DNA of 64,000 bases from Enhydrobacter aerosaccus (GTDB taxonomy: Bacteria; Pseudomonadota; Alphaproteobacteria; Reyranellales; Reyranellaceae), in contig NZ_FUWJ01000003.1 of assembly GCF_900167455.1 (NCBI RefSeq), forward strand, positions 62,001-126,000. Reading direction: 5' to 3'. Positions 36,711 through 45,730 of this stretch are shown here, piece after piece. The notes beneath the pieces were generated by a model. That model made no database searches. It worked only from the letters and a program-made list of their open reading frames with translations, and was not told where the DNA came from. A program made the position numbers and the translations under genes. Numbering within the stretch: the stretch's first letter is position 1; every line of letters starts with the position of its first letter.

Positions 36711-37904
36711 TCAGACGACCTGCGCCTGCCGGATGGCCGCGATCTCCGCCGGTGAGTACCCGGCCTCGCCCAGGACCTCATCGGTATGCTGGCCCAGCGT
36801 TGCCGGCGGACGCTCGACCGACCCGCCACCATGCTCCAGCCGGAAGCCCGACCCGACCACCTTGATGGGACCATGCTCGGTTTCGACCGTCTGGAGCACC
36901 GTCCGGTGCTGAAACAGGTCGAGCTGGGCGGTCTCGGGAATACTGAGAACCCGGCCGGCGGGGACGTCGGCCTTCTCGAACCGCTCGGACCAGACGGCCG
37001 AGGTCTCCTTCTTCAGGGCCTCCTCGACGATCTCGTGCAGCGCCTTGTTGTTCTGGATCCGGGTCGGCCAGTCGACGAAGCGCGGGTCAGCCAGCGCGTC
37101 GTCGCGTCCCAGCACCTTCATCAGGCGCTGGAACTGCGGGTCGGTCATCACGGCCAGCACGATCCAGCCGTCCCGGGTCTTGAACAGGTTGCCGGTAGGC
37201 TTGCGGGTCACCGACAGGTTGGCACTCTGCTCGTGCACCCGGCCGGTGATCATGTGCTCGGTAAATTGCTGGGCCAGATACGCCATCACGGCATCGATCA
37301 TGGCCACGTCGACGAGCTGGCCCTTGCCGGTATGGGTACGTTGATAGAGGGCCGAGGCGACGCCCAGGGCGGCCGTCGCTCCCGACATGACATCGGCGCC
37401 GGCGAAGCCGACACGGGTCGGGCCGTTTTGGGGGAATCCCGTGATCGACATCAGGCCCGACATGGCCTGGATCATGCCGTCGAAGGCCGCGGTCTTGGCC
37501 GCCGGCCCGACCTGGCCGAAGCCTGAGACGGCGCAATAGATGAGGCGGGGATTGATCGCCTTCAGCGTCTCGTAGCCGATGCCGAGCTTGTCCATGACGC
37601 CGGGCCGGAAATTTTCCATCACCACATCGGCCTGGGCGGCCAGGCGCTTCACGATCTCGATCGCCTTGGGCTTCTTGAGATCGAGCGTGATCGACCGCTT
37701 GCCGGCGTTGACCGCGATCCAGGGCGCCGCAAGGCCGCGCTTCTCCCACTCGTTGGCGCGGGTGCCGTAGCGCATGTCGTCGCCCTCGCGCGACTCCACC
37801 TTGACGACGTCGGCCCCCAGCAGCGCGAGCTGATAGGAACCGTACGGGCCCGCCAGGACGCGGGTGAAATCGAGGACCTTGATGCCGGTAAAAGGTTTGC
37901 TCAT
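36711..37904 (-). CDS. Family III CoA-transferase (CaiB/BaiF type)
   Basis: A 397-residue CoA-transferase. The N-terminal block KVLDFTRVLAGPYGSYQLALLGADVVKVE and the catalytic-aspartate region VGFAGAD171VMSG are typical of formyl-CoA/carnitine-CoA transferases. It moves CoA between two carboxylic acids without ATP. The ATG at 37902-37904 lies within the stop of the GrdB-like selenoprotein gene (ATGA), so the two are translationally coupled; the acid pair is unknown. This coupling makes a shared pathway likely. Confidence 0.92.
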   Translation of the reverse strand: MSKPFTGIKVLDFTRVLAGPYGSYQLALLGADVVKVESREGDDMRYGTRANEWEKRGLAAPWIAVNAGKRSITLDLKKPKAIEIVKRLAAQADVVMENFRPGVMDKLGIGYETLKAINPRLIYCAVSGFGQVGPAAKTAAFDGMIQAMSGLMSITGFPQNGPTRVGFAGADVMSGATAALGVASALYQRTHTGKGQLVDVAMIDAVMAYLAQQFTEHMITGRVHEQSANLSVTRKPTGNLFKTRDGWIVLAVMTDPQFQRLMKVLGRDDALADPRFVDWPTRIQNNKALHEIVEEALKKETSAVWSERFEKADVPAGRVLSIPETAQLDLFQHRTVLQTVETEHGPIKVVGSGFRLEHGGGSVERPPATLGQHTDEVLGEAGYSPAEIAAIRQAQVV

Positions 37905-38920
37905 GGCTCGGAGGGCGCGACTCCAGATGCGCTCATGGATTGTTGAAACAGAGGAGAGACGCGTCCCTGGAGTGGCGCGCTCCCAGCAAGGACATCACCC
38001 CCCCCTGCCTGCTTGCGCTGGGCGAGCGCCACCTGCTTCACCTTGTCGAACTCGGCGCGACGCCTCGCGACCTCTTCGGCCGGCATGCGCTCTATGTTGT
38101 TGTAGTCCTGCTTCCAATCGCCGTCGTCGTTCCAGCGCAGTGGCGACTGCACCGTCGTACGCGGGCCGACGGCACTCTCCAGGACCTTCAACGCCAGATC
38201 GAGGGTGAAGCGCTGGGTGTCGGGCTCGTGCGGCTTGCCACAGGAATTGCCAAGCGGGAAATCGCTGAACAGGAAGCGCGGCACGCCGGCCCATTCGACG
38301 ATGTCCTTCGCCGCCCCCATGATCACGGTGGGGATGCCGTTTCGTTCCAGATATCGAGCGGTCAGACTCACGGTCTGATGGCAGACGGGTCACGTAGGCA
38401 CGAGCAGGGCGGCATCGACCTGATCCTGACGGCAGCGCGCCAGGATCTCCGGTGCATCGGTCTCGAGCGTCACCCGATGGCTACGATTGGTGGGTGCGCC
38501 ATGGAACCGCGGCGCCAGCTTGAACCGGCCCTGCTGCGCAAACTCGCGCATCAGCGACAGAGGAAACCAGGTATTGCTGTCCGTCGCCGTGGTGTGCTTG
38601 CGATCGTAGCCGATATGGCTGATGCGCGTGTCGTGATCGACCGCCGTGTCACCGGAATAGACGGTGTAGAACTTCGCCGCCGCGTTGTAGGCGGCTCCTG
38701 GTCCCTGGTCGCCCTTGTCGGGCTGATAGGGTGCGGCTGTACTGATGAGCGCGAGGACGCTGTCCTTCAGCGGCTTCCTGAGCGGCTGGAACGGCGCATC
38801 GACATAGTGCGCCCAGCGATAGGGATTGTCGTAGCCCAGCGCGAGATAGTACTCGCGCGTGCGCCGCATATACTCGATCGGCGCATCGAATTCCGGCGCA
38901 AAATCAATCGTATCGACCAT
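37901..38920 (-). CDS. GrdB-family selenoprotein candidate with in-frame TGA (Sec177), UxxC motif
   Basis: Read through one TGA at 38390-38392, this is a single 339-residue protein of the glycine/sarcosine/betaine reductase component-B family. Landmarks before the TGA are LALISTAAPYQP, then SHIGYDRKHTTATDSNTWFP and LSLMREFAQQGRF, and the run-in D-A-A-L-L-V-P-T. After it come P-V-C-H-Q-T-V-S, YLERNGIPTVI and F-P-L-G-N-S-C-G-K-P. The TGA falls exactly where GrdB has selenocysteine, and C180 gives the same U-x-x-C spacing. Both halves are in one frame with uniform coding quality, which argues against decay. Start: ATG at 38918-38920 after CTGGAG; an in-frame TTG at 38981-38983 is an alternative. 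A SECIS-like hairpin follows the TGA, and the last 25 codons overlap a dispersed repeat. No selA/B/C/D genes are in view. Confidence 0.85.
37912..37983. repeat. Dispersed repeat copies inside the end of the GrdB-like gene
   Basis: The 17-mer CTGGAGTGGCGCGCTCC at 37967-37983 is the exact reverse complement of 2802-2818. A second, degenerate copy (GCGCGACTCCAGATGCGCTCAT, about 37915-37936) lies closer to the stop and resembles the sequence around 2806-2828. They encode the tail S-A-P-L-Q-G-R-V-S and M-S-A-S-G-V-A-P-S-E-P of the selenoprotein, which has no family counterpart. Confidence 0.6.
38362..38378 (-). promoter_or_regulatory. Candidate bacterial SECIS hairpin
   Basis: On the transcript, TCAGAC-CGTGA-GTCTGA forms a 6-bp stem with a 5-nt loop. 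Seventeen bases lie between the UGA and the loop, and the second loop base is G. Both fit the published bacterial SECIS rules (loop 16-37 nt from UGA, a G in the first two loop positions). A competing 5-bp hairpin (GTCTG-CCAT-CAGAC, 38373-38386) shares the CAGAC arm. Confidence 0.55.
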
Positions 38921-39081
38921 TTCTCCAGCCTGCGGCGACCGCTTTCCGAAGTCAAACGCGCCTTCCGCAGAGAGGTCCCGCAACCCGACCGACCTGAACC
39001 ATGCTTAATCTGGCAGCCATAGTGCGGCCCAACTCGGCCGCGTTATATAGGTTGCGAAACGCACGAACTGGAGTGCAGGGC

Positions 39082-40929
39082 ATGGCCATCGGACGGCGCA
39101 AGGTACTGGCGGGGGGCGCGGCTCTCTGGGTGGGGGCACCGGCGATCCTGCGGGCCCAGACGTCGTCCAAGATTCACGTCGGCCATGGCATCGCCATGCA
39201 CGGCGAACCCAAATATGGCGCCGATCCCGGGCCACTGGACTTCCTCAATCCCGCTGCGCCGAAGACGGGCGCGGTCAAGTTCGGCACGCTGGGCACCTAC
39301 GACTCCCTGCATCCGTTCACACTCAAGGGCGTCCCGGCAGCCGGACTGGGCTCGCTGTGGGAGACGCTGTGCTGGCACAGTCCGGAGGAGGCCTTTACCG
39401 CCTACGGCTTGATTGCCGAAACCATCGAGTGGCCCGAGGACCGGTCCTGGGTCGCCTTCACCTTGCGCGCCCAGGCCAAGTGGCACGATGGCACGGCCAT
39501 CACGCCGGAGGATGTCGTGTTCAGCTTCGACATCCTGAAGAGCAAGGGCCGGCCGACCTACGCCGCCTATTACGCCGATGTCATCAAGGCCGAGAAGACC
39601 GGTGATGCCAAGGTGCTGTTCACGTTCCGCAACGACAAGAACCGCGAGCTGCCGCTGATCCTCGGGCAGCTGCCGATCCTGCCCTCGACGTGGTGGAAGG
39701 GGAAGGATTTCGAGAAAGTGTCGCTGGAGCCGGCGCTCGGCAGCGGACCGTACAAGGTCGATTCGGTCGATGTGGGACGCTCGATCACCTATCGCCGCGT
39801 CCCCACCTGGTGGGCCAGGGACCTGTGGTTCAACCGCGGACGGAACAACTTCGAGACCATCCGCTACGACTACTATCGCGACAACACCATCATCTTCGAA
39901 GCCTTCAAGGGCGGAGACACCGATATCCGGCGCGAGAATTCGGGCCGCAACTGGATGATCGGCTACAAGGATCTGCCGGCCATCGCCGATGGCCGCATCC
40001 AGCGGGCCGAGATTGCGCATGAGAATCCGGCGCCGATGCAGGGCTTCGTCTTCAATACGCGCCGTGACATCTTCAAGCATCGGAATGTACGCGAGGCCAT
40101 TGGCCTGATGTACGACTTCGAATGGCAGAACAAGAATCTGAGCTACGGCTTCTATCAGCGCACGCGTTCCTACTTCGGCAATTGCGAGCTCGAGGCCAAG
40201 GGCCTGCCCTCGCCGGAAGAACTCAAGATCCTGGAGCCCCTGCGCGGCAAGATTCCCGACGAGGTCTTCACTGCCGAATACAATCCACCCAAGACCGACG
40301 GCTCAGGCAATATCCGCGAGCAGGTGCGCAAGGCCATCCCGCTGCTGAAGGAAGCCGGCTGGGAGATCAAGGACGGCAAGATGACCGACAAGAACGGTCG
40401 CAAGCTGGCCTTCGAGATCCTGCTGAACGACGCGGCGTTCGAGAAGATGGCCTTGCCGGTGAAGCAGAACCTCGAGCGGCTGGGCATCGACATGACGATC
40501 CGGACCGTCGACACCTCGCAATATCAGCGGCGTACCGACAACTACGATTTCGACATGGTGATCGACCTGTGGGCCGAATCGCTGTCGCCCGGCAACGAGC
40601 AGCGCGACTTCTGGGGATCCAAGGCCGCCGATATTCCGGGCGGGCGCAACACCATCGGCATCAAGGATCCGGCGATCGACCAACTGGTCGAGCTCATCAT
40701 TGCCGCGCCGGACCGCGAGAGCCTAGTCACGCGCACACGCGCGCTCGACCGTGTCCTGTCCTGGCACATGTTCGCCATCCCGCAATTCTATTCGGGCAAG
40801 GCGCTGGTGGCGTACTGGAACCGCTTCGGCCGGCCGTCGAAGACGGCCAAGTACGAACCGCTGGCCTTCGATACCTGGTGGGTCGACGAAGCCAAGGATC
40901 GGGCGCTGACGCGCGGAGAGAAGAAGTGA
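39082..40929 (+). CDS. yejA: YejA-like extracellular binding protein (SBP family 5)
   Basis: A 615-residue periplasmic binding protein of the YejA branch, recognised by HGIAMHGEPKYGADPGPLDF followed by NPAAPKTG and FGTLGTYDSLHPF near the mature N-terminus. In enterics the YejABEF importer takes up peptides, including the microcin C antibiotic. The ATG at 39082 opens a Tat-like signal (G-R-R-K-V-L-A-G-G-A-A-L) ending at ILRAQ; GGAG lies upstream. First gene of a four-gene importer on the plus strand, divergent from the selenoprotein gene. Confidence 0.92.
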   Translation: MAIGRRKVLAGGAALWVGAPAILRAQTSSKIHVGHGIAMHGEPKYGADPGPLDFLNPAAPKTGAVKFGTLGTYDSLHPFTLKGVPAAGLGSLWETLCWHSPEEAFTAYGLIAETIEWPEDRSWVAFTLRAQAKWHDGTAITPEDVVFSFDILKSKGRPTYAAYYADVIKAEKTGDAKVLFTFRNDKNRELPLILGQLPILPSTWWKGKDFEKVSLEPALGSGPYKVDSVDVGRSITYRRVPTWWARDLWFNRGRNNFETIRYDYYRDNTIIFEAFKGGDTDIRRENSGRNWMIGYKDLPAIADGRIQRAEIAHENPAPMQGFVFNTRRDIFKHRNVREAIGLMYDFEWQNKNLSYGFYQRTRSYFGNCELEAKGLPSPEELKILEPLRGKIPDEVFTAEYNPPKTDGSGNIREQVRKAIPLLKEAGWEIKDGKMTDKNGRKLAFEILLNDAAFEKMALPVKQNLERLGIDMTIRTVDTSQYQRRTDNYDFDMVIDLWAESLSPGNEQRDFWGSKAADIPGGRNTIGIKDPAIDQLVELIIAAPDRESLVTRTRALDRVLSWHMFAIPQFYSGKALVAYWNRFGRPSKTAKYEPLAFDTWWVDEAKDRALTRGEKK

Positions 40930-40968
40930 TCGCACGGCCCGGGGTCCAATGAAGAAGACCCGCTCCTG

Positions 40969-42069
40969 ATGCTCGGCTACATCCTGCGGCGCCTGATCCT
41001 GATCGTGCCGACCCTGTTCGGCATCATGGTGCTCAATTTCTTCATCATCCAGACGGCGCCGGGCGGACCGGTGGAGCAGATGATCGCCCAGATCCAGGGC
41101 ACCGCCGTCGGCGCGACAGAGCGCTTTTCCGGCAGTACGTCCGGCGGCGAGCTGATGCAGCGCGGTCAAACCGATGCCGGCAACAGCACCTATCGCGGCG
41201 CCCGCGGCCTGCCGCCCGAACTGATCAAGCGCATCGAGAAGATGTACGGCTTCGACAAGCCGATCTACGAGCGCTTCTGGCTGATGATGAAGAACTACGC
41301 CGTCTTCGATTTCGGCGACAGCTTCTTCCGCAACCAGCGCGTCGTCGACCTGGTGCTCGACAAGATGCCGGTCTCGCTGTCGCTCGGCCTGTGGACCACG
41401 CTGCTGGTTTATCTGGTCTCGATCCCGCTCGGCATCGCCAAGGCGGTGCGCGATGGCAGCCGGTTCGACATTTCGAGCTCGACCGCGCTGATCGCCCTCA
41501 ATGCCATCCCCGGCTTCCTGTTCGCGATACTGTTGGTCGTGCTGTTCGCCGGCGGCCGCTATTTCCAATGGTTTCCCTTGCGCGGGCTGGTTTCGGACGA
41601 CTGGCACAGCCTCGGCCTGCTGGGGAAGATGACCGACTATCTCTGGCACATGGTGCTGCCCATCGCGTCGATGGTCGTCGGCGGTTTCGCCGGACTGACA
41701 TTCCTGACCAAGAATTCGTTCGTCGAGGAGATCGGCAAGCAATATGTGATGACCGCGCGTGCCAAGGGCCTGGTCGAGAGCCGGGTGCTCTACGGCCATG
41801 TCTTCCGCAACGCCATGCTGATCGTGATCGCGGGTTTCCCGGCGGCCTTCGTCGGCGCCTTGTTCACCGGCGCGCTGCTGACAGAAGTGATCTTCTCGCT
41901 CGACGGCCTCGGACTGCTGGGCTTCGAGGCGGCGATCAATCGCGACTATCCGGTGATCTTCGGAACGCTCTATTTCTTCGGCCTGCTCGGGCTGGTCATG
42001 AACATCGTCGGCGACCTCATCTATACGGTCGTCGATCCGCGAATCGACTTCGCGGCGCGGGCTGCCTGA
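40969..42069 (+). CDS. yejB: YejB-like peptide ABC permease
   Basis: A 366-residue permease. It carries the family N-terminus LGYILRRLILIVPTLFGIMV. The long periplasmic insert typical of YejB (PGGPVEQMIAQIQG, then LPPELIKRIEKMYGFDKP) and the ATPase-contact region YVMTARAKGLVESRVLYGHVFRNAML follow. It pairs with YejE. It starts 39 bp after yejA. Confidence 0.93.
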   Translation: MLGYILRRLILIVPTLFGIMVLNFFIIQTAPGGPVEQMIAQIQGTAVGATERFSGSTSGGELMQRGQTDAGNSTYRGARGLPPELIKRIEKMYGFDKPIYERFWLMMKNYAVFDFGDSFFRNQRVVDLVLDKMPVSLSLGLWTTLLVYLVSIPLGIAKAVRDGSRFDISSSTALIALNAIPGFLFAILLVVLFAGGRYFQWFPLRGLVSDDWHSLGLLGKMTDYLWHMVLPIASMVVGGFAGLTFLTKNSFVEEIGKQYVMTARAKGLVESRVLYGHVFRNAMLIVIAGFPAAFVGALFTGALLTEVIFSLDGLGLLGFEAAINRDYPVIFGTLYFFGLLGLVMNIVGDLIYTVVDPRIDFAARAA

Positions 42070-42079
42070 GGATCCGCCG

Positions 42080-43099
42080 GTGAGACCCGCCAATCGTCGA
42101 CGCCTGGCCCAGTTCCGCGGCAACCGCCGCGGCATGATCTCGCTGGCCGTGTTCGCCACGATGTTCTTCCTGTCGCTGTTCGCCGAGTTCCTGGCCAACG
42201 ACCGACCGATCCTCATCCGCTATGACGGCCACTTCTATTCGCCGGTGTTCCACGACTACCCCGAGACGACCTTCGGCGGCGACCTGCCGACCAACGCCGT
42301 CTACACCGATACCGAGCTGCAGCATCTGATCGAGGCCAAGGGCTGGATGCTGTGGCCGCTGATCCCCTACCGCTACGACACCACCGTGACCGGCGAAGCC
42401 CGCGGCTCGCTGCTGCCGCCGTCGCTGGCGCATCCCCTCGGCACCGACGATCAGGCACGGGATGTGCTGGCCCGGGTGATCTATGGCTTCCGCATCTCCG
42501 TGCTGTTCGGCCTAGCCCTCACGATCCTGAGCTCGATCGTGGGGATCGCGGCTGGCGCGGTGCAGGGCTATTTCGGCGGTTGGGTCGATCTGTCTTTCCA
42601 GAGATTCCTCGAGATCTGGTCGAGCATGCCGACGCTCTATCTGCTGATCATCCTGGCCAGCCTGGTCCAGCCGGGCTTCTGGATCCTGCTCGGCATCATG
42701 CTGCTGTTCAGCTGGATGGCGCTGGTGGGCTATGTGCGGGCGGAGTTCCTGCGCGGCCGCAATTTCGACTATGTGCGCGCCGCCCGGGCGCTCGGAATGC
42801 TGGACCTGCGCATCATGATCCGGCACATCCTGCCCAACGCCATGACCGCGAGCCTCACCTACCTGCCCTTCATCCTGGCCGGCTCCGTGACCACACTGAC
42901 CTCGCTCGACTTCCTCGGATTCGGCCTGCCGCCGGGCTCGCCGTCGCTGGGTGAGCTGGTGCTGCAAGGCAAGAACAACCTGACGGCGCCGTGGCTCGCC
43001 TTCACGGCCTTTTCGATCATCGCCCTGATGCTGTCGCTTCTGGTCTTCATCGGCGAAGCGGTGCGCGACGCCTTCAATCCGCGCAAGGCGCTGGCATGA
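42080..43099 (+). CDS. yejE: YejE-like peptide ABC permease
   Basis: A 339-residue permease with the YejE-specific periplasmic insert after helix 1 (NDRPILIRYDGHFYSPVFHD, then TFGGDLPTNAVYTD) and the HPLGTDDQARDVLARVIYGFR motif. The ATPase-contact loop is RAARALGMLDLRIMIRHILPN. Start is a GTG at 42080, 10 bp after the yejB stop. Its stop overlaps yejF (ATGA). Confidence 0.93.
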   Translation: MRPANRRRLAQFRGNRRGMISLAVFATMFFLSLFAEFLANDRPILIRYDGHFYSPVFHDYPETTFGGDLPTNAVYTDTELQHLIEAKGWMLWPLIPYRYDTTVTGEARGSLLPPSLAHPLGTDDQARDVLARVIYGFRISVLFGLALTILSSIVGIAAGAVQGYFGGWVDLSFQRFLEIWSSMPTLYLLIILASLVQPGFWILLGIMLLFSWMALVGYVRAEFLRGRNFDYVRAARALGMLDLRIMIRHILPNAMTASLTYLPFILAGSVTTLTSLDFLGFGLPPGSPSLGELVLQGKNNLTAPWLAFTAFSIIALMLSLLVFIGEAVRDAFNPRKALA

Positions 43100-44706
43100 G
43101 CGAACCCGCCCTGCTCGAGGTCCGCGACCTGGCCGTGATCTTCGGCTCCGGTCCCGGCGCCGTGGCCGCCGTGAAGGGCGTGAGCTTCGACATCCGCCGC
43201 GGCGAGACCGTGGCGCTGGTTGGCGAGTCCGGATCGGGCAAATCGGTGACCGCCCTGTCGGTGCTGCAGCTCCTTCCCTATCCGACTGCGCGTCATCCAC
43301 GCGGCTCGATCCGATTCCGGGGCCAGGAGATGATCGGGGCGCCGGCACGCGACTTGCTGCAGGTTCGCGGCAATCGGGTCTCGATGATCTTCCAGGAACC
43401 GATGACCTCGCTCAATCCGCTGCACACGATCGAGCGACAGGTGAATGAAGTCCTGATCCTGCATAAAGGATTATCGCGCATGGCGGCGCGCAAGCGCACG
43501 CTCGAGCTGCTGGAGCAGGTCGGCATCCCCGATGCCGCCCGACGCCTCGACGCCTATCCGCACCAGCTCTCCGGCGGCCAGCGCCAGCGCGTGATGATCG
43601 CCATGGCGCTCGCCAACGAACCCGACCTCCTGATCGCCGACGAGCCGACCACGGCGCTGGACGTCACGATCCAGGCGCAGATCCTCAAGCTCCTGAAGAG
43701 CCTGCAGGCCAAGTACGGCATGGCCCTGTTGTTCATCACCCACGATCTCGGAATCGTGCGCAAGGTGGCGGACCGCGTCTGCGTGATGACGCAGGGCGAG
43801 ATCGTGGAGCAAGGGGCCGTCGGCGACGTCTTCGACCGGCCGCAGCATGCCTATACCCGGCATCTCCTGTCCGCCGAGCCCAAGGGCAAGCCTGTGGCGG
43901 TCGATCCCGCCGCCCGGGAGATCGTGCAGCTCGACGACCTCAAGGTTCACTTCCCGATCAAGCGCGGTTTGCTGCGCCGGACGATCGGCTATGTGAAGGC
44001 GGTCGACGGCGTGACCCTGACGCTCAAGGCGGGCCATACGATCGGGCTCGTCGGCGAATCGGGCTCGGGCAAGACGACCATCGGTCTTGCCCTCCTGCGA
44101 CTGGAGAGGAGCGAGGGCGGCATCCGCTTCGACGGGCAGGACCTGCAGGCGCTCAGCCAGCGCGAGATCCGGCCGCTGCGGCGGCAGATGCAGATCGTCT
44201 TCCAGGATCCGTTCAGCTCGCTCAGCCCCCGCATGACGGTGGCCGAGATCGTGGGCGAAGGGCTGGAGGTCCACGGCATCGGCACCGAGGCCGAGCGGGT
44301 GCGCCTGATCGACGAGGCCTTGCGCGAGGTCGGGCTGGATCCTCGCGTCCGCGACCGCTATCCGCACGAGTTCTCCGGCGGCCAGAGGCAGCGCATCGCC
44401 ATTGCTCGCGCTCTGGTCCTCAAGCCCCGATTCATCGTGCTCGACGAGCCCACCTCAGCGCTCGATATGAGCGTGCAGGCGCAGATCGTCGACCTGCTGC
44501 GCGACCTGCAGGCGCGCCACAAGCTGGCCTATCTGTTCATCAGCCATGACCTGAAAGTGGTGCGTGCACTCGCCGACGAAGTCGTGGTGTTGCGGCAAGG
44601 CCAAGTGGTCGAGCGGGGTTCTGCCGAACAGGTATTCACGACGCCGCAGACTCCCTATACCAAGGCGTTGATTGCGGCGGCCTTCAATCTCGAGACAGTC
44701 GCGTAA
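43096..44706 (+). CDS. yejF: YejF-like fused double ATPase
   Basis: A 536-residue protein made of two complete ABC ATPase domains in tandem. The first has Walker [10 protein letters not shown] and Walker [13 protein letters not shown]; the second has GESGSGKTT and [12 protein letters not shown]. Signatures [14 protein letters not shown] and [15 protein letters not shown] are both intact, so both sites should hydrolyse ATP. It powers YejB/YejE. The ATG at 43096 overlaps the yejE stop. Twenty bases after its end, ghrA begins. Confidence 0.93.
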   Translation: MSEPALLEVRDLAVIFGSGPGAVAAVKGVSFDIRRGETVALVGESGSGKSVTALSVLQLLPYPTARHPRGSIRFRGQEMIGAPARDLLQVRGNRVSMIFQEPMTSLNPLHTIERQVNEVLILHKGLSRMAARKRTLELLEQVGIPDAARRLDAYPHQLSGGQRQRVMIAMALANEPDLLIADEPTTALDVTIQAQILKLLKSLQAKYGMALLFITHDLGIVRKVADRVCVMTQGEIVEQGAVGDVFDRPQHAYTRHLLSAEPKGKPVAVDPAAREIVQLDDLKVHFPIKRGLLRRTIGYVKAVDGVTLTLKAGHTIGLVGESGSGKTTIGLALLRLERSEGGIRFDGQDLQALSQREIRPLRRQMQIVFQDPFSSLSPRMTVAEIVGEGLEVHGIGTEAERVRLIDEALREVGLDPRVRDRYPHEFSGGQRQRIAIARALVLKPRFIVLDEPTSALDMSVQAQIVDLLRDLQARHKLAYLFISHDLKVVRALADEVVVLRQGQVVERGSAEQVFTTPQTPYTKALIAAAFNLETVA

Positions 44707-44726
44707 GCGTTCACAAGGGGGACTTC

Positions 44727-45665
44727 ATGGCGGGAGCCATTGCCTATATCAGCCGCGATACCGACGGCGTGGCGTGGAAGAAGGTGCTCGAGGCCGGATT
44801 GGGCCCGCTCGATTTCCGCACGCTCAAGGGTGGGCTGGGCAATATCGACGAGATCGAAGTGGCGCTGGCCTGGAAGCCGCAGCCCGGACTGCTGGCCACC
44901 TTCAAGAACCTCAAGATGATCGTCTCGCTCGGCATGGGCGTCGACCATCTCCTGGCCGACGACAAACTGCCGGCGGGCGTTCCCATCACCCGCATCATGG
45001 ATGACGGGCTGGTGGGCCAGATGAGCGAGTACGCCATCTTCTGGGCCCTGCGCCACCATCGTGACATCGACAAATACGAGGCGTCGCAGCGCGCCAAGGT
45101 GTGGAAGCCCGAAGACTTCATCGACACCATCCATCGCCGCATTGGCGTCATGGGCCTCGGCACGATCGGTCAGGACACCGCCAGGAAGTTCGCGATGCTG
45201 GGCTTCCCGACCGCCGGCTGGAGCCGCACCGCCAAGTCGATCGACGGCATCGAGACGTTCCACGGAGCCGATGGCTTCCGGAGTTTCCTCGGCCGCACCG
45301 ATATCCTGATCGACGTGCTGCCGCTCACGCGCGACACCCGAAACCTCCTCGATGCCGCGGCTTTTGCGGCTTTGCCCAAGGGCGCCTACTTCATCAACAT
45401 GGCGCGCGGCGGCCACGTGGTGGATGCGGACCTGCTGGCGGCGCTGGAGTCCGGCCACGTCAGCGGCGCCGCGCTCGACGTGTTCAATACCGAGCCGCTG
45501 CCGGCGGATCATCCTTACTGGACCCATTCCAAGGTCCATGTGACGCCGCATATCGCGGGCGCCACCAACCCCCGCACGGCCTCACCCGGCGTGATCGAAA
45601 ACATCAAGCGGCTGCACTCGGGGCAGCCGCTGATCAACCGCGTCGATCCAAAAACCGGATACTGA
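44727..45665 (+). CDS. ghrA: Glyoxylate/hydroxypyruvate reductase A
   Basis: A 312-residue D-2-hydroxyacid dehydrogenase reducing glyoxylate or hydroxypyruvate with NAD(P)H. The cofactor loop is GVMGLGTIGQDTARKFAMLGF near residue 138, and the catalytic Arg-Glu-His set sits in INMARGGHVVDADLL, DVFNTEPLPADHPYW and V-T-P-H-I-A. AAGGGGG precedes the ATG at 44727. It lies 20 bp after yejF and may ride on that transcript, though its function is not obviously linked to peptide import. Confidence 0.9.
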   Translation: MAGAIAYISRDTDGVAWKKVLEAGLGPLDFRTLKGGLGNIDEIEVALAWKPQPGLLATFKNLKMIVSLGMGVDHLLADDKLPAGVPITRIMDDGLVGQMSEYAIFWALRHHRDIDKYEASQRAKVWKPEDFIDTIHRRIGVMGLGTIGQDTARKFAMLGFPTAGWSRTAKSIDGIETFHGADGFRSFLGRTDILIDVLPLTRDTRNLLDAAAFAALPKGAYFINMARGGHVVDADLLAALESGHVSGAALDVFNTEPLPADHPYWTHSKVHVTPHIAGATNPRTASPGVIENIKRLHSGQPLINRVDPKTGY

Positions 45666-45672
45666 GAATCGT

Positions 45673-45717
45673 CGGCTTCACCGGAAGCCGGTCGGACGCG
45701 CCGCTGCGAGCGGCGCG
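45673..45717. terminator. Two hairpins between convergent genes
   Basis: CGGCTTC-ACCG-GAAGCCG at 45673-45690 and CGCGCCGCT-GCG-AGCGGCGCG at 45697-45717 lie between the ghrA stop and the cupin stop. They could act as a bidirectional transcript end, but neither strand carries a T-tract, so this is a weak call. Confidence 0.4.
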
Positions 45718-45730
45718 CCGGCGGTCACGG

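Noticed and set aside
38369-38392. TGA read as a true stop, with translation restarting at the GTG 38369-38371
   Set aside because: It would separate two halves of one conserved domain at the exact Sec position, and the GTG has no ribosome-binding site in the few bases available.
42991-43095. Longer start for yejF inside yejE
   Set aside because: The extra 35 residues are the yejE sequence read in another frame; the ATG at 43096 overlaps the yejE stop in the usual ATGA way.
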